This document shows positions 43,825-53,128 of a stretch of 64,000 nucleotides of DNA, piece by piece. A model generated the notes under the pieces. The model did no database searches and was not told the origin of the DNA. It saw nothing but the letters and a program-made list of their open reading frames with translations. Origin of the DNA: Mucilaginibacter terrae (lineage in GTDB: Bacteria > Bacteroidota > Bacteroidia > Sphingobacteriales > Sphingobacteriaceae); assembly GCF_031951985.1 (NCBI RefSeq), contig NZ_JAVLVU010000001.1, positions 5,332,001-5,396,000 on the forward strand. The letters are read 5' to 3'. The first letter of the stretch is position 1; every line of letters begins with the position of its first letter. The position numbers and the translations under genes were made by a program.

Positions 43825-44445
43825 CTACAAATACGCCTCCAAATCACCCTTACCCTCACGTATTACCTCAAACTCACCCGAGGTTACATCTACTACCGTC
43901 GAGGCCACGTTGCCGCCGTAGCCACCGTCAATTACAATATCTACCAAATCCTGGTATTTTTCATATATAAGTTCGGGGTCGGTTGAGTATTCTATAATAT
44001 CATCATCATCTTTTATAGAGGTAGATAGGATAGGGTTGCCTAACAAATTTACGATCTCGCGTGCTATGGCGTTATCAGGCACACGTATACCCACAGTTTT
44101 CTTCTTGGAACTAAGTAGCTTAGGTACCAGTCCGCTCGCATTTAAAATAAAGGTAAATGGACCAGGCAGGGCTTTCTTTAACACCCTGAATACGGTATTA
44201 TCAATAGGTTTGCTATAATCGGCTAAGTTTCTCAAATCGTAGCAAATAAAAGAAAAATTGGCTTTTTCGGGCTTTATATTGCGTATACGGGCCACAGCTT
44301 CAATAGCACGATGATTAGTAATATCGCAGCCCAAACCATAAACCGTGTCAGTGGGGTAAATTATTAAACCGCCACGGCGCAATACTTCCACCACCTGCTC
44401 TATAGCTTTAGGATTGGGGTTTTCGGGATATATTTTAAGTAACAT
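43825..44445 (-). CDS. YrdC/Sua5-family threonylcarbamoyl-AMP synthase-like
   Basis: 206 residues, YrdC-like without the extra Sua5 domain. GLIIYPTDTVYGLGCDITNH, RIRNIKPEKANFSFICYDL, KALPGPFTFILNASGLVPKL and TVGIRVPDN match the family. Members make threonylcarbamoyl-AMP for the t6A37 modification of tRNA. TsaB, another part of that pathway, is at 50932-51618. Some YciO-type relatives have another role, so this one may be either. Confidence 0.85.
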   Translation of the reverse strand: MLLKIYPENPNPKAIEQVVEVLRRGGLIIYPTDTVYGLGCDITNHRAIEAVARIRNIKPEKANFSFICYDLRNLADYSKPIDNTVFRVLKKALPGPFTFILNASGLVPKLLSSKKKTVGIRVPDNAIAREIVNLLGNPILSTSIKDDDDIIEYSTDPELIYEKYQDLVDIVIDGGYGGNVASTVVDVTSGEFEVIREGKGDLEAYL

Positions 44446-44599
44446 AATATTTATTTAGCAAATATATAGTGTAAATAGTTTTAGCAATCGTATAACATAA
44501 TATTGCCTATATGTTTTTTTGACGGTCATTTAACCAATAGGCACTAATTTAATTGGCAAAAAACTTTTAAGTACCTGGAGGTTAAATATTAAGTGAAAA

Positions 44600-44631
44600 T
44601 TTGTACTCCCAATAATGATGTTCTACTTTCG
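44600..44631 (+). promoter_or_regulatory. Putative promoter of the PAS protein gene
   Basis: TTTG (44600-44603), 20 bases, then TACTTTCG (44624-44631), one mismatch from TAnnTTTG. It lies about 45 bases before the GTG start. Confidence 0.45.
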
Positions 44632-44675
44632 TATGGTAACGTTTTCCTGCCTTATAACGTAAAAATACCCACACT

Positions 44676-47027
44676 GTGAAAATGAGGTTAGGAGAAGTCG
44701 GAATTTCTATAATTTATTTAACTGTTTGCAGCTTATGGATAGCCATTAGCGATCGCATATTGTTCCTGTTTAGTGAGCAATTTACTCCCGCGCAAATAGA
44801 ATTAATTGCCAGTAGCAAAGGTGTGTTTTTTGTGCTGATTACTACTGTTTTGTTGTGGTATCTTATCAAACGCAATAATAAAAAGCTTATTGACGGCGAA
44901 CGCCAGTACCGGCAAATGTATGAGGGTAGCCCGCTGCCTAAATGGATCTACGACCCGCAAACACTCCAAATAGTATCTGTTAACGATACAGCAATAGCTT
45001 GCTACGGTTACTCGCGCGAAGAATTTCTACAAAAAAGCATACTTGACATTAGGCCCGAATGTGATAGGGAAAGGGTTTTAGAGGGCGTTAAGACAGTAAG
45101 TCCGAATCTCAGGCAATCCGGTTTGTTTACACATAATAAGGCCGATGGTAGTTCGATATCTGTTTCCATAGGATCACAGCAAATTGAGTTTGCAAATAAG
45201 CCCCATGTTATGATAACGGCGCAGGATGTTACCGAAAAGCTGTTATATGAAACCAAACTCAAATTACTTAATGAAGAATTGCTTGAAGAACGCAACAAAC
45301 TGAGCGAAACACAGCAAATAGCTAAAGTAGGTGGCTGGGAATTTTATTTGGATAACCGGCACCTGGTATGGTCAGACGAAATGTATATCATTGCTGGGCT
45401 ATCACCAGATAGCGGACTGAATTTATACGATCTTTTTTTACAACAGGTTAACCAGGAAGACCGTCCTCTGATCGTATCAGGTATTGAGGAACTGATAAAA
45501 ACCGGGAAGCAATTGGATGTTGTTCACCGTATAGACTTGCTTGATGGCAATACCCGATACATCAGGCAAATGGCCAAACTGGTACGTACACCCGATGATA
45601 AGCCCTATAAGCTAATTGGATCGGCACAGGATGTAACGGAGGTTAAATTGTTAGAGCAGGAGCGTAATAAATACCTGTTTAACTTAGAAGATACGCTTAA
45701 CAGCATCAACGAGGGCTTTTACACCCTAAATTACGACCTGGTATTTACCAAGGTAAATAAGAAATTTGAATTAGAAACCGGGCTTACCAGTGCCGATGTT
45801 ATAGGCAAGGGCTTAAAAGAAGTTTTCCCTGGCATTGAGGGGCGACTAACTTATACACAGTATAGTAAAGCGCTCGAAAACAATATGCCTGTGAGGTTTG
45901 AGGCATACTGGCGTCACTTTAAAAAATGGCAATATGTAGAGGCCTATCCAACCGGCGAGGGTATTGCAGTTTACTTTATTGATATTACCGATAAAAAAGA
46001 GAAAGATATTTTGCTTAAAGAGGCTATATCCCGTTATGAAACAGTATCTAAAGCAACCAAAGATGTAATTTACGATTTAAACGTATTAAATGGCGAGCTC
46101 AAGTTTTACACAGATGTATCGGGTTTATTAGGATGTGAGCCTGAGGATATTGGTAATACGTTGGAATGGTGGCGCTCTCAAACGCATCCCGATGATATTA
46201 AGAAAGTATTGGATAGCCAGCGTATGGTTTTAAATAAAGGAGAAACCAACTGGCAATGCGAATACAGGGTAAGGTGCGGTAAAAGTAACGAGTATAGAAA
46301 TGTGTATTCGCAAGGTTTTTATGTGTATAATTCTGATTATGAAGCCATAAAGCTGATTGGTGCCGTTAAAGATATTGATGAATTAAAGCGCACGAGCGAG
46401 GAAAACAAACGCCTGGCCGACATCATCACTAAAATTAATAATATGGTTATTTTAATGGCGGTTGACCATAGTATAACCTGGGCCAATAAGGCGTTTGAAG
46501 AATATACCGGTTATACCTTGAATGAGCTGAAAGGTAAAAGTCCGGGTTCGGTGTTAGGAGGGGATAGGCTGCCGCCGGGAACAATTGAAGAAATTCGCCG
46601 GCGTAAAGAGAACCTGGAAACATTTACTATTGATTTACAGCATCATTTGCATTCGGGAGTTAGCCAGTGGGTAAATATTGAATATACTCCATTGTTTGAC
46701 GATAATGGCTTGCATACCGGCTATATTGCTGTACATCAAAACATTACCGATCGTAAGGCTCGCGAGGTGAAAATTTATCAGCAAAATAAAGTGTTACAGG
46801 AAATATCCTGGATGAGTTCACATGAAATACGCAGGCCTGTTGCCTCTATTTTGGGCTTAGCCTATTTAGCTAAAGATACCAAGGCAGTTGACGACCGTGA
46901 ACAGATCATTGAAATGATAAATACCTGTGCCGAAGAACTGGACGATATTGTGCACACCATCACCAATAAAATAAGTACCGAACTCTACACTGGTAAAGAC
47001 TCTATTGAACTTAAGGAACTGGATTAA
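44676..47027 (+). CDS. Membrane PAS-repeat protein with HisKA but no ATPase domain
   Basis: 783 residues from GTG (an ATG two codons on is possible). Two membrane helices are at the N-terminus (IIYLTVCSLWIAISDRILFLF; FFVLITTVLLWYLIK). They are followed by about five PAS modules (around QMYEGSPLPKWIYD, EFYLDNRHLVWSDEM, NSINEGFYTLNYDL, VSKATKDVIYDLNV and NNMVILMAVDHS). The end is a HisKA-like helix pair with SSHEIRRPVASILGL. There is no HATPase N, G1 or G2 box, and rpoN on the other strand begins one base later. It may work as a phospho-acceptor or regulator together with another kinase. Confidence 0.8.
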   Translation: MKMRLGEVGISIIYLTVCSLWIAISDRILFLFSEQFTPAQIELIASSKGVFFVLITTVLLWYLIKRNNKKLIDGERQYRQMYEGSPLPKWIYDPQTLQIVSVNDTAIACYGYSREEFLQKSILDIRPECDRERVLEGVKTVSPNLRQSGLFTHNKADGSSISVSIGSQQIEFANKPHVMITAQDVTEKLLYETKLKLLNEELLEERNKLSETQQIAKVGGWEFYLDNRHLVWSDEMYIIAGLSPDSGLNLYDLFLQQVNQEDRPLIVSGIEELIKTGKQLDVVHRIDLLDGNTRYIRQMAKLVRTPDDKPYKLIGSAQDVTEVKLLEQERNKYLFNLEDTLNSINEGFYTLNYDLVFTKVNKKFELETGLTSADVIGKGLKEVFPGIEGRLTYTQYSKALENNMPVRFEAYWRHFKKWQYVEAYPTGEGIAVYFIDITDKKEKDILLKEAISRYETVSKATKDVIYDLNVLNGELKFYTDVSGLLGCEPEDIGNTLEWWRSQTHPDDIKKVLDSQRMVLNKGETNWQCEYRVRCGKSNEYRNVYSQGFYVYNSDYEAIKLIGAVKDIDELKRTSEENKRLADIITKINNMVILMAVDHSITWANKAFEEYTGYTLNELKGKSPGSVLGGDRLPPGTIEEIRRRKENLETFTIDLQHHLHSGVSQWVNIEYTPLFDDNGLHTGYIAVHQNITDRKAREVKIYQQNKVLQEISWMSSHEIRRPVASILGLAYLAKDTKAVDDREQIIEMINTCAEELDDIVHTITNKISTELYTGKDSIELKELD

Positions 47028-48500
47028 TTACAGCTCCTTACGCAGCCTTGCAACCGGAATGTTCATTTGCTCACGGTATTTGGCAACAGTACGGCGGGCA
47101 ATGTTGTAGCCACGCTCTTTCAATATTTCGGTCAATTTTTCATCGGCAAGTGGGTGGCGTTTGTCTTCGCCGCCAATGCAGTCTTCCAAAATCTTTTTAA
47201 CCTCTTTGTTCGATACCTCTTCGCCACTTTCGGTTTGTATGGCTTCGGAGAAAAACGATTTTAGCAGAAAGGTGCCAAATTCAGTTTGTACGTATTTAGA
47301 ATTAGCCACACGCGATACGGTTGAAATATCCATAAGAATACGGTCGGCAATATCTTTTAAGATCATGGGGCGCAGGTTACGCTCATCTCCGGTTAAAAAA
47401 AACTCGTACTGGTACTGCATAATGGCATTCATGGTTTTAAGCAGGGTTTGCTGGCGCTGCTTAATGGCATCAATAAACCATTTGGCCGAATCGAGCTTTT
47501 GCTTAACAAATTGCACGGCCTCTTTCATCTTTTTATCGCGTTGCGAAGCCTTGTCATAATGCTCAAACATTTCCTGGTACGAGCGGCTTACGCGCAACTC
47601 CGGAGCATTTTTGGCATTGAGGGTTAGTATAAGCGTGCCATCGTTATTCGTGATATGAAAATCGGGTATTACCTGTTGCTGTTTGGTATTTACCTCGTTC
47701 GAATCGCCCGGTTTGGGGTTGAGCTTTAAGATTTCGTTTATCACACCACGTAACTCCACGGAGTTCATGTTAAGTGATTTCTCGAGCTTATCGTAATGCT
47801 TGCGGGTAAATTCCTCTAAATAGTGTTCAACAACCAGTATAGCTTTTTTAATAATAGGATCATTTACATCCTTGCGGCGTAACTGTATCAAAAGGCATTC
47901 CTGCAAAGTACGTGCGCCAACTCCCGGAGGGTCAAAGCCTTGAATTACTTTCAGCATTTCCTCCACCTCTTCGTCTTCGGCCATTACGTTTTGCGAAAAG
48001 GCCAAATCATCGGTTAATGACATGATAGGGCGGCGTAAATAACCATCATCGTCCAAACTGCCTATAATTTGCTGACCGATACGGAAATCCTTATCATTCA
48101 TGGGCAGCAGATCAAGCTGGGCCTGCAAATTCTCAAAAAATGAGCTTTGAATGGCTATCGGCATTTCCTTGCGTTCTTCCTCATCGTCGCCGTTTTGATC
48201 ATAGCGCGATCCGTAGTCATTTACGTTTTCTTCCTGCAGGTAATCATCTATATTAAACTCATCATACTCGTTGCTTTCTTCGTTGCCCGAGTAATCTTCG
48301 TCTGGGTCACGGTCGGGGTATTGCTCCTCCGGCTCGCTCATGTTGGTTAAGCTTAAATCTTCAAGTGCGGGGTTTTCTTCCAGTTCTTCTTTAATACGGG
48401 TATCGAGCGATACGGTAGGCACCTGCAGCAGCTTAATAAATTGTATTTGCTGAGGCGAGAGCTTTTGTAAAAGTTTTTGTTGAAGGTTCTGTCTTAACAT
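47028..48500 (-). CDS. rpoN: RNA polymerase sigma-54 factor
   Basis: 490 residues. The glutamine/leucine-rich region I (LQQKLLQKLSPQQIQFIKLL) is followed by an acidic region (PEEQYPDRDPDEDYSGNEES and later), a core-binding part (GFDPPGVGARTLQECLLIQL), an HTH (DIADRILMDISTVSRVANSK) and the C-terminal RpoN box ARRTVAKYRE. It gives RNA polymerase specificity for -24/-12 promoters and needs AAA+ activators such as the one at 24195-25595. Single gene. Confidence 0.95.
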   Translation of the reverse strand: MLRQNLQQKLLQKLSPQQIQFIKLLQVPTVSLDTRIKEELEENPALEDLSLTNMSEPEEQYPDRDPDEDYSGNEESNEYDEFNIDDYLQEENVNDYGSRYDQNGDDEEERKEMPIAIQSSFFENLQAQLDLLPMNDKDFRIGQQIIGSLDDDGYLRRPIMSLTDDLAFSQNVMAEDEEVEEMLKVIQGFDPPGVGARTLQECLLIQLRRKDVNDPIIKKAILVVEHYLEEFTRKHYDKLEKSLNMNSVELRGVINEILKLNPKPGDSNEVNTKQQQVIPDFHITNNDGTLILTLNAKNAPELRVSRSYQEMFEHYDKASQRDKKMKEAVQFVKQKLDSAKWFIDAIKQRQQTLLKTMNAIMQYQYEFFLTGDERNLRPMILKDIADRILMDISTVSRVANSKYVQTEFGTFLLKSFFSEAIQTESGEEVSNKEVKKILEDCIGGEDKRHPLADEKLTEILKERGYNIARRTVAKYREQMNIPVARLRKEL

Positions 48501-48609
48501 AAAAATAGATGCGCCAAAAATACATCAAACGGCGTATTAAACAAAAGTAAATGTTGATGATTATTGGTTAAGGCAAAACTGCGCCTTTTGTTTGGTGGAA
48601 TAAAAAATT

Positions 48610-48638
48610 TTGAAGTGCGGTGTTAACTCGTAAATTAG
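48610..48638 (+). promoter_or_regulatory. Probable promoter of mscL
   Basis: TTG (48610-48612), 18 bases, TAAATTAG (48631-48638), one base off the TAnnTTTG consensus, 28 bases before the mscL ATG. Confidence 0.4.
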
Positions 48639-48666
48639 CTTTAATTATAAACTAAAACTATTAGCC

Positions 48667-49056
48667 ATGTCATTTATTAAAGAGTTTAAAGAATTTGCCG
48701 TTAAGGGTAACGTGTTAGATTTAGCCGTTGCAGTAGTTATTGGTGCTGCTTTCGGTAAAATTGTTAGCTCCCTGGTCGAAGACATTATTACTCCGGCTAT
48801 ACTAACACCGGCACTTAAAGCAGCTAACCTTTCTAATTTAAGCCAGTTGGTAGTTCCGGGCACGGCTATTAAGTATGGTAACTTTTTATCGCAAATTATA
48901 TCATTCATCATTGTAGCCTTTGCTTTATTCTTATTTATTAAAGCTATTAACCGCTTTAAAAAGGCAGAGGCTGTGGCGCCAACAGTTGCACCGGCTCCAA
49001 CAAAAGAAGAAGTTTTGTTAACCGAGATACGCGATATTTTAGCGGCCAAAAACTAA
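48667..49056 (+). CDS. mscL: Large-conductance mechanosensitive channel
   Basis: 129 residues. The N-terminal helix and first membrane helix read FKEFAVKGNVLDLAVAVVIGA and the pore helix pattern AFGKIVSSLVEDIITPAI matches MscL. A second helix follows (FLSQIISFIIVAFALFLFIKA), and the C-terminal EEVLLTEIRDIL forms the cytoplasmic helix bundle. It releases solutes during osmotic downshock. It is convergent with the ChaN-like gene. Confidence 0.95.
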   Translation: MSFIKEFKEFAVKGNVLDLAVAVVIGAAFGKIVSSLVEDIITPAILTPALKAANLSNLSQLVVPGTAIKYGNFLSQIISFIIVAFALFLFIKAINRFKKAEAVAPTVAPAPTKEEVLLTEIRDILAAKN

Positions 49057-49923
49057 CTAAAAGCTTTTTGGTAAGCGCCCATCGGTTACAATAATATAAT
49101 TGTTGCTTTTGCTGTATTGGCTCCAATCAACATTGGTAAAGTCTTCTACCGCAAAAGCAGCAACGTTAATGATACGTGCTTGGGGCGCGTATTTTTTTAG
49201 TTGCGCGGCTGCACCCAGCTGATCTTCGCTATGAAAGCCGCCGTTTACCTGCATAATTTTGCTGCCGGCATGAGTTTTAAGGTATTTAGCAATGCTCCAG
49301 CCCATGGTGGCATCCCACAGGTTTTGCGATTGATAAATTTGCATACCACCCATATTGGCGTGGCCACCCATTATGTTTACAAACTTTTCATAATAAGCAC
49401 CGGTAGCCGTATCAATAGGCAGGGGAGGCAGGTAAGTTTTGGCAACGGTGCCTAATTGGTTCAAACTTTTTAAACCCAAACGGGTAACCCGGTTGGTATA
49501 ACGCGAAGGGGCATTGGCAGCAATAACCGGCAACTGTTTTTGCTTAGCCAATTCAACCATCGGGCGGTAATCTTTATAATTTTTCCATGCACGGGCATCA
49601 CTAATGAGGTTTTTTTCGCGGATAAGGTCATTTAAATATTCGTTCAATACCGGCTGGGTATCTGTTTCAAACATTTCTAATGATAGTACAGCCTTAGCCT
49701 GATATTTTTCAACAAGTTTGGTAAACAGCGCCAGCTCAAGTGTATGTCCTACCGAATCATTATGTTCTTCGCCGTAAAATAATACATCGGCTTTAGCCAT
49801 ATCGGCAATAATATCATCTAAAGTGGCCGGCTTTTGGGTAGCCGTATTATATATTTTATAGGTGCTTTGTGCCGATGTGATGAGGGCCGACAACAAGAGT
49901 ATTAATAAGCAGATGTGTTTCAT
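49057..49923 (-). CDS. ChaN-like heme-binding domain protein
   Basis: 288 residues with an N-terminal signal peptide (MKHICLLILLLSALITSAQ). DVLFYGEEHNDSVGHTLELA, SLEMFETDTQPVLNEYL, WKNYKDYRPMVELAKQKQLP and VIAANAPSRYTNRV match the ChaN family (DUF399). Members bind iron or heme; the protein is likely in the periplasm or on the outer membrane. It shares no strand with its neighbours. Confidence 0.85.
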   Translation of the reverse strand: MKHICLLILLLSALITSAQSTYKIYNTATQKPATLDDIIADMAKADVLFYGEEHNDSVGHTLELALFTKLVEKYQAKAVLSLEMFETDTQPVLNEYLNDLIREKNLISDARAWKNYKDYRPMVELAKQKQLPVIAANAPSRYTNRVTRLGLKSLNQLGTVAKTYLPPLPIDTATGAYYEKFVNIMGGHANMGGMQIYQSQNLWDATMGWSIAKYLKTHAGSKIMQVNGGFHSEDQLGAAAQLKKYAPQARIINVAAFAVEDFTNVDWSQYSKSNNYIIVTDGRLPKSF

Positions 49924-49987
49924 AAGCGTGTGGTTTTCACTCTAATTTACATGCAAAAATGCATATTCTTAAATAGTAACAATTATA

Positions 49988-50018
49988 TTTGAATACTTTA
50001 AGAAAAATACTAAATTTG
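49988..50018 (+). promoter_or_regulatory. Promoter of rpmH
   Basis: TTTG (49988-49991), exactly 19 bases, TAAATTTG (50011-50018): a perfect Bacteroidota -33/-7 promoter. The rpmH ATG is 50 bases further on. Confidence 0.8.
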
Positions 50019-50068
50019 CACTCCCGTTTTTAAGGAATTAGGAATAACGATATTAGAATATAACAATC

Positions 50069-50227
50069 ATGAAAAGAACGTTTCAGCCGTCTCAACGTAA
50101 AAGAAGAAACAAACACGGTTTCCGTGAGCGCATGGCAACTGCTAACGGCAGAAGAATTTTAGCAGCAAGAAGAGCTAAAGGAAGAAAAAGATTATCAGTT
50201 TCTGACGAGCGTCGTCATAAAGCATAA
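50069..50227 (+). CDS. rpmH: 50S ribosomal protein L34
   Basis: A 52-codon frame beginning MKRTFQPSQRKRRNKHGFRE and continuing RMATANGRRILAARRAKGRK is L34 without doubt: small, very basic and next to rnpA. It is a part of the large ribosomal subunit. It leads the rpmH-rnpA-yidD-tsaB run. Confidence 0.97.
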   Translation: MKRTFQPSQRKRRNKHGFRERMATANGRRILAARRAKGRKRLSVSDERRHKA

Positions 50228-50304
50228 TACTGGTTGCTTGCCACTATAACAGTGGGGTGTGCCGTTGTTATTTAATAATTACCGGTTAACCAGTTAAGCA
50301 ATAA

Positions 50305-50706
50305 ATGTATACTTTTAAAAAGGAAGAACGGCTATGCAATAAAAGGCTTTTAGATAAGCTTTTTCATAGTGGTTCTTCCTTTTTGTGTTATCCGTTTCGG
50401 GTATCGTGGCTGCAAGCTCCTGAACCTCAGCAAGCTACCGTGCAGGTAGTTTTTGCCGTTGCTAAGAAGCGTTACCGCCGCGCGGTAGACCGTAACCTGA
50501 TCAAGCGCCGCACCCGCGAAGCTTATCGTGTGCACAAACAAGAGCTTTTATACAAGCCTTTGCAAGAGCAAAACAAACAGCTCATTTTATCGGTAAATTA
50601 TATTGGCAAAGAAATAAACGACTTTGCCTTTATGGATAAAAAAATGGCTAAACTCATGGTACAACTTTGTGAACAGGTATATGCAAGCACTTATAAGGCT
50701 GTTTAA
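50305..50706 (+). CDS. rnpA: Ribonuclease P protein component
   Basis: 133 residues: the N-terminal FKKEERLCNKRLLDKLFHSG with the usual Phe and basic residues, VVFAVAKKRYRRAVDRN and the RNR-like core AVDRNLIKRRTREAYR. It binds the RNA made from rnpB at 25735-26094 to form the tRNA-processing enzyme. It is 77 bases after rpmH and overlaps yidD by 26 bases. Confidence 0.95.
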   Translation: MYTFKKEERLCNKRLLDKLFHSGSSFLCYPFRVSWLQAPEPQQATVQVVFAVAKKRYRRAVDRNLIKRRTREAYRVHKQELLYKPLQEQNKQLILSVNYIGKEINDFAFMDKKMAKLMVQLCEQVYASTYKAV

Positions 50707-50923
50707 GGCAGGCGTTGGTGCTGTGTTTATTGCACTTATCAAAGTATATCAGTATATTATATCTCCAATTTTGCCATCATCTTGCCGCTACACGCCCACT
50801 TGCTCGCAATATGGCGTTGAGGCTATAAAAAAATATGGCCCGTTTAAAGGCGGATGGTTAACTTTGAAGCGCATTGGCCGCTGCAACCCCTGGGGCGGGC
50901 ATGGCCATGACCCTGTACCCTGA
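50681..50923 (+). CDS. yidD: Membrane protein insertion efficiency factor YidD
   Basis: 80 residues from the ATG at 50681 (MQALIRLFKAGVGAVFIAL); a longer frame from 50624 adds 19 residues that lie inside rnpA. ALIKVYQYIISPILPSSCRY, TPTCSQYGVEAIKKYGPFKG and RCNPWGGHGHDPVP match the family, including the conserved cysteines. It helps insert proteins into the inner membrane, usually with YidC. The overlap with rnpA and the 8-base gap to tsaB imply one transcript. Confidence 0.93.
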   Translation: MQALIRLFKAGVGAVFIALIKVYQYIISPILPSSCRYTPTCSQYGVEAIKKYGPFKGGWLTLKRIGRCNPWGGHGHDPVP

Positions 50924-50931
50924 AAATTATT

Positions 50932-51618
50932 ATGAGCTTAATACTTCAAATAGAAACCGCTACCACTGCTTGTTCTGTTGCCTTAATTTTAAATGGCGAA
51001 ACGCTGGCCGTAAAAGAGCTGAACCAGCGTAACGTACACGCCGAGGTAATTACCGTTTTTATTGAGGAAGTATTTGCTACTGCAGGTAAAACCTATCGTG
51101 ATGTGGACGCCGTTGCCGTAAGCAGCGGACCAGGTTCATACACCGGCCTGCGTATAGGCGTATCAACCGCTAAGGGTTTGTGCTATGCCATGGATAAGCC
51201 ATTGATCGCTGTTGAAACCCTGCAGGCTATGGCAGATGGTATGGCCGCAAAAAATGGCGGACAGGATGTGTTGCTTTGCCCCATGATTGACGCACGCCGT
51301 ATGGAAGTTTATACAGCGCTGTTTGATGCCAAAGGTGATCGTATTAAGCCCACATCGGCCGAAATTATTGGCGATAACAGTTTTGCCGATATACTTAAAG
51401 ATCACAAAGTGTTATTTTTTGGTGATGGAGCCGCCAAATGCCAGGCAGTGCTGGGCAAAAGTGAAAATGCGTTATTTGATACTGATTTCATAAACTCTGC
51501 CACATACTTAACCCATGGTGCTATGCAGGCTTTCAATAAACAAAAGTTTGAAGATGTGGCCTACTTTGAGCCTTTTTACCTTAAAGATTTTATTGCCGGT
51601 AAAAAAGCAGGGGCCTGA
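50932..51618 (+). CDS. tsaB: tRNA t6A modification complex subunit TsaB
   Basis: 228 residues. The N-terminal LILQIETATTACSVALILNG and VSSGPGSYTGLRIGVSTAKGL with the ASKHA ATP-binding pattern are clear. TsaB is the dimerising partner of TsaD in making t6A37 on tRNAs that read ANN codons. It follows yidD by 8 bases and ends next to the convergent DUF5723 gene. Confidence 0.93.
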   Translation: MSLILQIETATTACSVALILNGETLAVKELNQRNVHAEVITVFIEEVFATAGKTYRDVDAVAVSSGPGSYTGLRIGVSTAKGLCYAMDKPLIAVETLQAMADGMAAKNGGQDVLLCPMIDARRMEVYTALFDAKGDRIKPTSAEIIGDNSFADILKDHKVLFFGDGAAKCQAVLGKSENALFDTDFINSATYLTHGAMQAFNKQKFEDVAYFEPFYLKDFIAGKKAGA

Positions 51619-51619
51619 T

Positions 51620-53044
51620 TTAGTTGTTGTTCCACCGTTTCCAGGCACGTCCTAAAGGGCCTTGTTCCGAGCCATCGAAATAATAGCTGTCGTTTTTCCA
51701 ACGTTCCAATAATCGGCCAAATTTAAACGAGAAGCCAAAATAGATGTTGCCACCAGAGTGCGACATGGTTTTGGTAACAGCGTTTTCATTTTCGTTGCTG
51801 GCGCTGTACAGGTTCAGGCTCTTACCTAATTGCTCACTGCCTACAAACACCTCAAAATTGGGCGATTTGTACATCAGTTGCAGGCCTAAGTCAAACTGCG
51901 AATCTTCATTTAATATGCCGCTTAAAGCAGTGCTGAAACCGCCTTTAAATTGCACGTTATTTACCAAAGCGGCACCTGTACCATAGCCGTAAATTTGTTT
52001 GGCTAAAATGGCGGTAGGCATGTAGGTGACGCCATCACCGATCTGAAATTTTTTAGCCACCGAAAGTTCGGCCCGGCCTACTATTGGCTTAACAAAGGCT
52101 CCTTGACGCGGATTGCTCTCCAATAATTTAGTTAAAGCATCCTGCACATTTTTTTCTCTTTGGGTGCCCCCTAAATCGGTTAGTTGAGCTACGCCGTTAA
52201 CACGGTAGGTAGTTGCATTGCTTCCCCATCTTATAAAGCCCAGATCTTTAACATTGCCCTGAATGATAAAACCATTCGGTGCAAATGTGGCACCCATGCT
52301 TATTGCGGCTCCCGGGCTGCGGAACAAGGGCAGCAAATCGCGCCGCTGAAACTGGCCTAATACATAAGTGCTTTGAAAGGTGCCCCTAAGTCTTAGCGAG
52401 GCCATATCAATTTGGCCGGGAGGGACAATCAATTCAGATTGAGTAATGTTGAGATTATTGTAACCTATACCCGAAAGTAAACTCAATTTGACACCTACTG
52501 CAAAATTACGGGTTACCTTCTCGCGGTAATTAACGCTGAACTGATGAAATGCCTCGTAGAATGCATTATTGTTAAATAAATCATCATAAACCGGGCTTTG
52601 GGCAAACTTGCCTATGCCGTTAAACAGGGCAATGGTTTCATCGGTTACATGGCCGCGGCCATTACCTTTTATCTGGTATGAAAGGCCTACTTCCTGTTTG
52701 CCGCTCATGCTGGTAAACATACGTAACATCCCAACGTATACGTTTACGTTGGCCATCATGTTGTTATACTTTCCTTCGCCTATGGTAAAAGCGCTGTTAT
52801 CATACTTTCCTAAAAACAAGCGCGATTTAAGCGTATACTGGGCATTACCCTGCAAGTAAGTATTGGCATTAAAGTTAGGGATCAGATTGAATGCAAACTG
52901 CCGGCTCGAATCGGGGATAAAGGCGGCCTGCGACGGATTTTCGAAAGAATCGAACAGCGAACCTGTATTATACTGGGCATACCGTTGGGCAAAGCAAGAA
53001 CAACTGATGAAGAGCATCAGCACTCCAATATAAATTTTAGACAT
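51620..53044 (-). CDS. DUF5723 family protein
   Basis: 474 residues with a signal peptide ending in SCFAQ. The mature part starts RYAQYNTGSLFDSFENPSQ and is rich in alternating hydrophobic beta strands ending in FGFSFKFGRLLERWKN, which looks like a porin-like outer-membrane barrel. The C-terminal aromatic-rich segment fits outer-membrane insertion. The family is typical of Bacteroidota and its task is unknown. Confidence 0.8.
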   Translation of the reverse strand: MSKIYIGVLMLFISCSCFAQRYAQYNTGSLFDSFENPSQAAFIPDSSRQFAFNLIPNFNANTYLQGNAQYTLKSRLFLGKYDNSAFTIGEGKYNNMMANVNVYVGMLRMFTSMSGKQEVGLSYQIKGNGRGHVTDETIALFNGIGKFAQSPVYDDLFNNNAFYEAFHQFSVNYREKVTRNFAVGVKLSLLSGIGYNNLNITQSELIVPPGQIDMASLRLRGTFQSTYVLGQFQRRDLLPLFRSPGAAISMGATFAPNGFIIQGNVKDLGFIRWGSNATTYRVNGVAQLTDLGGTQREKNVQDALTKLLESNPRQGAFVKPIVGRAELSVAKKFQIGDGVTYMPTAILAKQIYGYGTGAALVNNVQFKGGFSTALSGILNEDSQFDLGLQLMYKSPNFEVFVGSEQLGKSLNLYSASNENENAVTKTMSHSGGNIYFGFSFKFGRLLERWKNDSYYFDGSEQGPLGRAWKRWNNN

Positions 53045-53128
53045 TAAATAGGATTATCAATAGTTAGTAGCCAATTATACGTAATCCGTTGGCAATTTAT
53101 TACAACATTATAAACTAAATGTAAAAAA

